Source: Artemia franciscana (lineage: Eukaryota; Arthropoda; Branchiopoda; Anostraca; Artemiidae). Taken from it: a stretch of 64,000 nt of DNA. The stretch is taken from the NCBI RefSeq assembly GCF_032884065.1, contig NC_088863.1:59462628-59526627 (forward strand), written 5' to 3'. This document shows, piece by piece, positions 55,991 through 64,000 of the stretch. The notes below the pieces were generated by a model, which worked only from the letters and a program-made list of their open reading frames with translations, was not told the origin of the DNA and did no database searches. The translations under genes were made by a program, and so were the position numbers. Every line of letters starts with the position of its first letter. Positions within the stretch are counted from its first letter, which is position 1.

Positions 55991-57860
55991 GCTGGTCGTT
56001 TTTAACGACTATTTTTTGTCAATAATTAGCGTAATGTCCGTATCGAATACAATACATAAAATCACTGCACGAGTCGATAAAACTGCTACATTTACCGACC
56101 AAGATTTGGATTTTCGGTAAATATTATGTCGCTATTTTAATGCTGATTATTTATCCAAATGGTAAGTTGTGGCACCATCTGTAAAATCGCAGCAGGAGTT
56201 GGTCAAACTGCTGCATTTACCGATCAAGTTCGAAATTTCTGTAGATGACATGTCAGTATTTTTGTTGTTTTTATTCAACCGAACAAAGAATTTCACCAAC
56301 TTATTTTTTTGTACCGAGTGACCAAATACTCCCCCTCCCCATTCATGACAGCCCTGACTCGGATCCCAAAAGCCACCTTACATTGGCACCCAAACGGGAG
56401 TCAATGACGGGGAAGACCCCGGAACATTTTGTGACGAACAAACCAGTCTGATCTGTGCAGTATCCATGCTTTTCTTCAATCGATTGAGAAGACGTATACG
56501 CACCTACCCAATTCGTAAAAGATTGGTGAAGTCTTGTGGATGCCCTGGCGGCACAGCCAGATCTATGGTCTGAGGTAATGTCAACAATTAATATTGCATA
56601 ATCTTGCGAGCTTCGTTGTGTACATGTTGTAACTGCTGGTTATTTACACTAGGCTCTGTGTGAAAACTCCCTGATGCATTGTTTTAATTAATAGTTGTCA
56701 TGTCACTAACGTCAAAACAAAATAAGTTTTAAATTCACGCATTATATATGTTTCAAAAGACGGCTTTAGGCGAATTCAGCTAGGGGACCTAATAATATTA
56801 ATTTTAGGGGTCTTCCTTGCCTTAAATCTCCCCTCAAGCATATAACACTTAATGCCACTTTAGCCGTTTTAGATGTTTTTTTATAGGTACTAACATCTCA
56901 ATAAAATAGAAACAGAATTGGTTTAAAATTAGATCGGAGTACAAAGGGATCAACACACGAGGATCTAAGAAACAAAATAATTCCTTTTTTTCCCAAGTCT
57001 TTTTCAAATACAATTTTCAGACATAAGCTATTAAGCTCTGAAAGTTATTTAAAACTAAACATTTATAGACTGTGATAAAAAATAACTGAAATGGAAATAC
57101 TCGAATTACTTTCTAAAATCGTCATAACCCAAATTTTCAAGATTCATGTCTGATTCGATATTTGCCACCAATTTATGTAAAACCATTCTATTAGCTCCAG
57201 CTGAACGTAATCTAGATGTATGATACGCAACTATAGTAAGCATAACGGTTGCCTGGTTAAAATGACGCAGCGTCTACTTTCGCTTAAACTGTAAATTGTC
57301 CAAAAAATATACAATAAAGAGGGACAATAGAAAAAATATTGAAAGCAGAAAAAGACGATCGGGAACTCCTGTAATACCTTAATAAGTTTCTTATTTATGC
57401 TACTATTCACACATGTGTTTTTAAATTCCGATACCAGCAGGATTTGATAAGAATTATGATTTAATACGAAATGAAAATTACTTAAGATATTAAACAATTT
57501 CCCATTAAACCATTTTACATTCTTCGGAGTTAAACAAAAATATGGAAGTGGGTAGAAAAACTTCTGAAGAACCAGAGAGCTAAAGGTTTTACTTATCATG
57601 CCTGAAACCCAGTGGCACCTGCACCAACGGTAAAAAACAAGGCCTTAAAAAACTAAGACCAAGGGACATCCCCCCTTACATCAGAGTAAAGAGATATATA
57701 CCTTTGAATATAACTGTCAACCGTATAAATACTCAATTTAATCAATTACAAATTTGTATTTTCAATGCATTTAATATAAAAATTTTAGAGAATAAAATTG
57801 CAAACGACTTAAAAATGAAAGTAAACACAATCAGGTCCACATATTGTAAGCCTCTCACTG
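55991..57860. other. Low-copy DNA with a short direct repeat
   Basis: AAAATC.C.GCA.GAGT.G..AAACTGCT.CATTTACCGA recurs at about 56065 and 56187. Minus ORF 57231-57599 has no motif. The rest shows nothing. Confidence 0.45.
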
Positions 57861-57880
57861 GGTTGCACCCAGAGTTTCTT

Positions 57881-57886
57881 TTTATT
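57881..57886 (-). promoter_or_regulatory. Poly(A) signal AATAAA
   Basis: TTTATT on the plus strand, 35 bp past the stop of the unknown exon. Spacing suits a short 3' UTR, though the hexamer is frequent in AT-rich DNA. Confidence 0.4.
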
Positions 57887-57920
57887 ATGGTCAAAATAGA
57901 TAGCAGCACAGTATTTACTC

Positions 57921-58454
57921 TTAACTATCAGTATTCCTGTATAGCTCCTCATAGATACCAGGTCGTAGATACTCTGCAACTGCCAGTATTATCAAAAAGT
58001 CAGAATGAGTAAGCCCCACTTTCATCATAAGCAGATCGCGTAATCCATCACGCTTTATCACTGCATCTTGGACGTTTAATTCATTTTTCTCGAGGCCATC
58101 TTTGGCACTTAGGAGATGAGACGCTTTCAAAAAGAGAGACCTCTTAAAGCGCTTGATTACATCCTCCCACTGCGAAGAGCCATTAGATACCAATTTTTCC
58201 AAGAGCGCAGATACAAGACGGCTAGGCTGATTCTGAACTCGTTTATTTTTTCCTGTTTTAATTGTTAAGGTATGTACCAAGTTCTTTGATTGTTTTTTTG
58301 TTGACTTTCTACGTCTTTGATTATGGTCTACATATGAACTCGATTGTATGGTGACTACAGGCGAAACAGAAAGATCAATTTGTGTAATGGGATAGACATT
58401 CATAAGAATTTCTCGAACAGAGGGCTTCTTTTTCATTCTTGAGAAGACATAACC
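57921..58454 (-). CDS. Terminal exon of an unknown host protein
   Basis: An open frame of about 177 codons on the minus strand. It begins right after a polypyrimidine-like tract and AG (AATTTTTCAG|GGTTATGTC, exon start 58454) and ends at a stop at 57921-57923. The product starts GYVFSRMKKKPS and has a very basic patch (RRRKSTKKQSK). It ends in a predicted helical stretch rich in Lys/Leu/Glu (QWEDVIKRFKRSL, KDGLEKNELNVQD, LILAVAEYL-like). No domain was recognised and no transmembrane segment. An AATAAA lies 35 bp after the stop. An internal ATG at 58434 could also start a 171-residue single-exon protein, but the splice signal and in-frame extension favour an exon. It differs from the surrounding decayed elements in being uninterrupted. 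Confidence 0.55.
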   Translation of the reverse strand, partial: GYVFSRMKKKPSVREILMNVYPITQIDLSVSPVVTIQSSSYVDHNQRRRKSTKKQSKNLVHTLTIKTGKNKRVQNQPSRLVSALLEKLVSNGSSQWEDVIKRFKRSLFLKASHLLSAKDGLEKNELNVQDAVIKRDGLRDLLMMKVGLTHSDFLIILAVAEYLRPGIYEELYRNTDS

Positions 58455-58456
58455 CT
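58455..58456 (-). promoter_or_regulatory. 3' splice acceptor AG
   Basis: Minus strand TTATGATAATTTTTCAG-like tract (58455-58470 region) directly before the open exon. Confidence 0.5.
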
Positions 58457-58954
58457 GAAAAATTATGATTATTATTACACTTGTCGATAGTATTTAGCAT
58501 AGTTTTACATACACTGAACAGGTATAGGCTATATACATTCTAAAAGCAGATAGAAGCTAGTCAGGTCCTAGAAGAAATCAGTTATTATTTGTTGACTAGA
58601 GTCAACAACACCATTTATTTTATTTTTTTGGTTACTTCGACAAACAATGTGATGCATGTCGTTTCTTTCTTAAACTATGCTTCATTACAATAGTTTCTTT
58701 TGTATGCGCTTTTACAGCCACAAAATAGAAACATATTTTGCGAAATTTTAGATCACAAAATGTAAGTGCAGGGAAAGAGCTTGTAAATTGAATAATCTTG
58801 TTATATTTGGATACAGGGAGCCTTATGGAACATAGGTACATCAAATTTCACCAAAAAACTAAAACAACATTTGACAGGTACCTTGAAGTCTATTTTGGAG
58901 ATAGAAGAAAAGTGACATCTAATCGCAACTGTACAAATACGGCCAAATTACATG
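58457..58954. other. Possible intron and upstream sequence of the unknown gene
   Basis: AT-rich; a basic-rich minus ORF at 58632-58844 has no clear splice signals. No upstream exon identified. Confidence 0.35.
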
Positions 58955-59175
58955 ATATTATCTATTATTTTTTTGGTTTGGGAGGGGGGGAGTTGAGGGG
59001 GAGGATTACATGGGAGGATATTTCCATAGATGAATTTGTCATGGGGGAAGAGAATTTCAATGAAGGGGGCGCAAGATTTTCTAGCAGTATTAAAAAAAAA
59101 CAGTGAACAAATAAATATGAATAGTTTTTTCAACTGAAAGTAAGGAGCAGCATTAAAACTTAAAACGAGGGCAGA
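58955..59175 (-). repeat. Family A fragment A10
   Basis: GGAGGATTACATGGGAGGAT, GAATTTGTCATGGGGGAAGAG, GGGGGCGCAAGATTTTCTAGC and AACTGAAAGTAAGGAGCAGC match the head-proximal body of family A. Ends are abrupt. Confidence 0.85.
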
Positions 59176-59939
59176 TGAATGCCAGATGAAGACAAACCAT
59201 TTCGTTTTTGTTTTGAACAATTTTGTCTTATAGGAAACCCAAACAATCTTTATTTCCCCCCCCCCCCCAGTACTGAAAAACATATTTTAAACCCACTAAA
59301 GAACTAACAAATAAGATACAAATCCACAAATAAGAGTTCTTTATCTTCTTTACCTGCTATACTATTATTGTTACCTAGCTATCCATTTGGTCAGTTTTTT
59401 CGTTGTCTAACCTCATCTCTCCTTCCACATTCATGTCAAGTTGAAGTAGGTTTGTTACTCAGCATTAATTTCTGAAGCCACTCTGTCCACATTAATTTCT
59501 GAAACTATTCTGTCCGCCGAGAGATCCAAAATCTCCAAACATTACATTTCACTAAACTTGCCATAGGCACTTAAATCTTCTGCATATTCTATCAAAGAGT
59601 TTTCCTTTTGATTTAATACTACGATCATCTATAGCATTTTTTTTCTTAGGACAAAATCCGCCAAATGGATCTATATATTATACGGGGATGCTATACAATA
59701 TTTGTCAACACAGACTTTAGGCCAAACCACTGCCTATCTTGTTTCAAAGCAACATTATTTTATTGCCTAGCACTAATTTCTTTAAATTTACTTATCTAGT
59801 ATACTATACAATATGAAACCTTCAGCTAAATTTTTCTTCCTACTGAATCAAACTTCTGTTCTTAACACTTAAAATTCAGGACAATTCAGGGTCTCTGCCT
59901 ATTCAGACACAACTCACAATTATTAATTACAGCGGGACA
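59176..59939. other. Unassigned DNA
   Basis: A 10-12 C run at about 59258-59268 and a small repeat (TTAATTTCTGAA.CCA.TCTGTCC at 59466 and 59492). The latter part may be worn 3' sequence of the element at 59940. Confidence 0.4.
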
Positions 59940-60535
59940 TTTTTTTGTGTAGGGAATTTTTCTAGAAAAAGTCTAGTAGATCTTCATCCGCTTTTCGGAG
60001 CGCCCATACTTTAGAGCCATATTTGACCACTGTCATCAATGTACCTTCCAATATTCTAATCTTGGTTTGCAGACTTATCTTTCTATTCTTACAAACATTT
60101 TTTTACCTATGAAAAAAACACCCCAAGCCTTGGCTATTCTACTTTTAACCTCTTTACTGCTCCCACCATCTTCAATAATAAATCAACCACGGTAAGTGAA
60201 GCTGCCCACCTGATCCATCTTTTCGTTACCCAACGTCACCATTTCATCTTCACTTATTCCTAGTCTTAGTGACTGAGTCTTCTTAACATTAATTTTCAAA
60301 CCTATCCTAGCACTCTGAACTCGCAAAACCTCGAAAAGTTCATTCATTTCGCTCAAACTTTCATCTAATATGCTTAAATCATCGGCATAATCTAAGTACA
60401 AGGGAGTTTTTCCTCCCCATATGATTCCGTGGTCTCCCATTACCTTTCCTGTGCTCCTTAAGGAAAAGTCCATCAAAATGATACATATAAAGGGGGATAG
60501 AAAACAACCCTGCCTAACGCCTGATTTAATACATA
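59940..60535 (-). pseudogene. Non-LTR retrotransposon RT fragment with intact YADD
   Basis: Minus strand: SGVRQGC-like start at about 60520, MDFSLRSTGKVMGDHGI, YLDYADDLSIL with the catalytic YADD at 60378-60389, GLKINVKKTQSL and VTLGNEKMDQVGSFTY. It then runs, frame-shifted, into GGSSKEVKSRIAKA (about 60140) and KYGSKVWALRKADEDLLDFF (about 59980). It belongs to the same family as 61700-63990. The region upstream of SGVRQG is missing. Confidence 0.85.
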
Positions 60536-61700
60536 ACTAGCTGCTAGATTCCTACAGAGTCATATTCTTAGTGGGGGGGGCCTCTCCTAGACCACTGAGC
60601 GCGTCCCCAGGTGGCAGATAGGGGAACGCCCTACAGATATGTTGGGCACTTCCATAGGAGGCGCGGACCAAGGAGGGACCTAGTTCCTGAGGGTCTATAA
60701 TTAAAAACTGGGACCTAGCCCAGGGGTCATAAATACAGACGTGTGAGGAGGAAAGCCCCTAAGATGTACACCGTATAGGGACCACCGACATTTCGACAGT
60801 TTAAACCCAGCGGTTACAATCCCTCCCCCAGGAATGGGTCAAAATGATCGGTACTGCAGAACCCCAAACGGAAGGATCCCTTCCTAGAGGGACAACTGTG
60901 AGGGGCTTCCTAGAGGGGCTGATGGTCCAGAACCCTGGACAATTGCCTCTGCTAAGGGTAGAGAGGAGTGGCATACCGCTATCCTGACAAAACAGCCAAG
61001 AAGCTCCATAAAAAAACAAGCCATAAAAAATTATGCCACCACGTCCGGGGTAACCGATGGTCTGATATCTAGATTTACAAATACAAGAAATAATGATATT
61101 GTTGATGATGATAAAGTTTAAATACCATGTCCGGGGCAACCAACGACTATTTATCCGATTTGACAACACTTCAGCCAGAGAAGAAACCAATATCTACCCC
61201 AAAGACATCACTTTCACTTGAAAAGCTAAATATACGAAAACTCCCTAAAACGGAAACAAAAAAATAATTTTAAATGAAATCGACCACTACCGTTGGGATA
61301 CTGCTGGACTATCAGAGAGCCACCTTACTATCAACGGAATAAAAACCATAATCGGCAACACCCTCGTCACTTCGGTACAAAGTGATGTTGTTCACCGTCA
61401 ATTTGTTGGCTTTTTACTCTCGAAACTTGCTAAAAAATATCTGCTTGCCATAAATCCACTCTCAGAGCGTATCATCACAGGCGTTTTTAATGGATCCATT
61501 GCTAACATTTGCATCGTCCAAGTTTATGCCCCTGACTCCCCACGGAGTGACCAAGATGCAGAAAACTTCTACTCCCAGCTCCAACTCACCATAGACCAGG
61601 TGCCCAAGAAGGATGTTGTTTGTGATTGAGGATTTAAACACCATCGTCGGACAACCAAATGCAGGTTTCAAGGACTGAATGGGCAACTGCTCCCACCGAG
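60536..61700 (+). pseudogene. 5' part of a second non-LTR element: leader and endonuclease
   Basis: 60560-61150 is GC-richer leader sequence with a repeated GTCCGGGG(T/C)AACC(G/A)A motif (about 61047 and 61130). From 61275 the plus strand reads NEIDHYRWDTAGLSESHLTINGI, VGFLLSKLAKKYLLAINPLSERI (about 61410-61470), VFNGSIANICIVQVYAPDSPRSDQD, FYSQLQLTIDQVPKKDVV (61565-61625) and then a broken GDFN block. This is an exonuclease/endonuclease/phosphatase-type domain of a family different from the neighbours. It stops at the junction with the minus-strand element near 61700. The 129-codon minus ORF (60801-61190) is a shadow. Confidence 0.75.
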
Positions 61701-63990
61701 TTTACTAATAATACTACCAAGGTAACTGAAGCTGCCCACCTGATCAATCTTTTCGTTATACAACGTCACCTTTTAATCTTCACTTATTCCTAGCCTTAGT
61801 GACTTACTCTTCTTAACAATAACTTTCAAACCTATTCTAAGATCCTGAACTCGCAAAGCCTCTAAAAGTTCATTGATTTTGCTCACACTTTCATCTAGGA
61901 TGCTTAAAACAGCAGTATAATCTTAGTGCAGGAGTTTTTCCTCCCCATTTGATTTCGTGGTCTCCCATTGCATTTCCTGTTCTCCGTGAGACAAATTCCA
62001 TCAAAATTGGGAATAGAACACAACCATGCTTAATTCCTTATTTAGTTAAAAAAAAAAAAAAACAGCTGCTAACCTCATTTCCTACCTTAACCGCAGCAGT
62101 ATTATTCTCATACATAGCACTAGCCATTTTAATTTATTCATCTGGTATACCAGACAAGGATAAGACCTTTGTTAAGGCTCTTCTATCAACGGAATCAAAC
62201 ACTTGCTCATAATCTATAAAACCGATGACGAAAGGTATTTGACAAATAAGGCACTTCTCAATTATTAGCCTAAGAGTGAGAATTTGGTCGACAAATCCCC
62301 TACCTTTTCTAAAACCGCACTATTCTTCTCTTAAAACTTTGTATACAGCATCTCTCAGTCCAAAAAGTATCATATTACTAAGTAATTTGTTACCTACAGA
62401 CACCAGATTAATGCCTCAATAATTACGACACTCACTCTTACCACCCTTCTTATACAGTGGTTTAATTAAGGTTTTCTTAAAATCGTTAGGTACTTCCCCT
62501 TTTTCAAAAATTATATTCATAATCTTCAGTAACTTATTTCAAACCTCAAGGCCACCATATCAAAGAAACTCATTTACCACACTATCAGCACCAGGAGCCT
62601 TATTATCTCTTAATCCTTTTAGTACTGTCGCTAATTTTTCCGCACAAAACAAATCTTCCTTCACATCCAAGGTATCACGAACTTTTCACTTTACTCTATA
62701 TTTTTTTTCCCCGCAACTATATCTAGGTTTAGCACATTCTCAAATAGTTCTGCCCATCTCACTTTAGGTCTTTCCTTGTTACCAATTGTGGCCCTGTTCC
62801 TATCTTTAACTGCGAAGTAAACCATTTTACTGTTAGGTTGTGTAGCTGCATCTTCAAGATTCTCAGCAATTTTATCCATAGCCTACACTTCACACCTTCT
62901 TAATTCATATTTTAATGCTTTCTTCACTTTCTTTACATTACTTTTGTTTTGATATGATATATCAATCAGACAATTTTTATACGAGCCCCACCACCTCTCT
63001 TTTAAACATAAGGCATTTTCGCTAACATTCCAAGCTTCGTTTCCAATTTTTCTTCCCTAAGACACCGTCAGCAACCTTCACAAATTTTTTCCAAAAAATA
63101 TTTCAACCATAATCAATATTGTAAAATTTTTAAATCTCTAGTTTAGTATTCAACTGTTCCTAGAAAGTTTCTCTCAAATTCACATCCTGGAGTCTATCTA
63201 CATCACAACTTCTTGGGAGGTAGTTACCCTTCCAAGATTTCGGCTTTAAATTAATCCTAGACACTACAAGATGGTGATCTTCAGTGTTAACATCAATAAC
63301 AGCACTCCTATATACCCTAATATCTTTTATTGGTCCTGCCAGTCTTCGGTTTACCATAACAAAATCAATAAGGTTTGCTGTCTTATCATCACGTGAATAC
63401 CATGTCAACTTATGGGTCATTTTATGACCAAAAACCGTATTATCTTATAACTAGATTGTTATACCTTCAAAATTACAAAAGTCTCTAGCCATCACTGTCT
63501 TCTTTTCCTACACCAAATATACCTAGGCTAGGATACCATCTATCCCCATTTTTACTGCCGTGGGCGTCAAAATCTCTTAGTAAAAACACCGTATTTCTAC
63601 CTGGGATCCTGTCCATTTGCTCCTGTAACTCTAAGTAAAATTCATCTGAGTCACTAGCACCTCCGTCAGTTGATTCAACAGGGGCATATACCACTATAAC
63701 TGATACCATGAACTTTTTAGTCATAAAAAGAGCAATTAGTATTCTATTATTAATAACTTCCCAGCCTAAACAGGACTTAGTAGCTTCTTTATTCATCATG
63801 AGCCCAACTTTCTATCTATATACCCAACCTTCCTGCCTGAGTAAACAAATTCTTGATAATCTGATTCCATGCTTCCTACCCCTGGGATATGAGTTTCTGA
63901 AACTCCTAATAAGGCCGGCTCAAATCGTCTGAATTCACCAATCAAAATGTCGATACGATAGTCATTTTTTAACATCGTAACATTCTAAGT
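61701..63990 (-). pseudogene. Non-LTR retrotransposon, endonuclease and most of RT, decayed
   Basis: Minus strand from the window end: SVIVVYAPVESTDG and VFLLRDFDAHG (63485-63799; the GDFNA box reads RDFDA). Then KLTWYSRDDKTANLIDFVMVNRRL and EDHHLVVSRINL (63160-63420), KDRNRATIGNKERPKVRWAELFENVL (62690-62830), DNKAPGADSVVNEFL, PNDFKKTLIKPLYKKGGKSEC (about 62430-62520), FIDYEQVFDSVDRRAL (about 62160-62230) and GNAMGDHEI (61965). The YADD position (about 61910) reads YCCF-like. Stops and shifts throughout. The 5' end runs out of the window. Confidence 0.85.
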
Positions 63991-64000
63991 TCCGATTTCA

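Noticed and set aside
60801-61190. Minus-strand ORF of 129 codons
   Set aside because: It lies antisense in the GC-richer leader of the plus-strand non-LTR element and has no motif.

Overview
The window is AT-rich nuclear DNA from an animal, most likely an arthropod and perhaps a crustacean. The basis is the transposon community (Helitron, Merlin, Penelope-like, non-LTR, Ty3/gypsy, mariner-like foldback), split-gene splice signals, long (TA)n tracts and the lack of dense ORFs. A brine-shrimp-like genome is my guess from general look only. Two 100-N blocks (7171-7270 and 9777-9876) show it is a draft scaffold. Almost every long open frame belongs to a mobile element. Only two stretches look like host exons: a GH18 (chitinase-like) exon ending in a GTAAGT donor (9600-9776, minus) and a terminal exon of an unknown protein with acceptor, stop and AATAAA (57921-58454, minus).

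Layout. 0-7.2 kb: a decayed Penelope-like element, then an AT-rich minisatellite that runs forward, is interrupted by two joined copies of a 1.7-kb non-coding repeat ('family A'), and flips orientation at about 6.1 kb. The sequence at 1-230 recurs inverted at 7.0-7.17 kb, so the whole block resembles a Foldback-type structure. 7.2-16.6 kb: a tandem duplication, the GH18 exon, low-copy sequence and two minus-strand family A copies. 16.65-20.67 kb: four minus-strand non-autonomous Helitrons head to tail, the largest split by a 972-bp mariner-like foldback. 20.7-24.7 kb: family A again, including a full-length copy, with a small MITE beside it. 24.75-26.13 kb: a Merlin DNA transposon with 85-bp TIRs, a perfect 8-bp target duplication and one stop codon in its transposase. 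26.2-42 kb: diverged family A and B repeats, a decayed multi-copy invertebrate gene (33.5-34.7 kb), segmental duplications and a 120-bp satellite (38.9-39.95 kb). 42.17-47.89 kb: a near-complete Helitron with a Rep-helicase gene broken by frameshifts and stops. 48.7-50.3 kb: a Ty3/gypsy pol remnant in which integrase lies upstream of reverse transcriptase. 51.6-53.26 kb: another full-length family A copy. 53.3-56 kb and 59.9-64 kb: non-LTR retrotransposon remnants from at least three insertions in both orientations.

How the parts relate: this is a nested transposon graveyard rather than an operon-like system. Non-autonomous Helitrons keep the last codons of the helicase plus the hairpin-CTAG terminus and could be mobilised by relatives of the 42-kb element. 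Family A has no visible coding capacity but keeps a roughly 270-bp palindromic head and a 9-bp-arm palindrome at its tail in many copies, so it is probably a non-autonomous element of unassigned class. All identifications come from reading motifs by eye; no database search was run.
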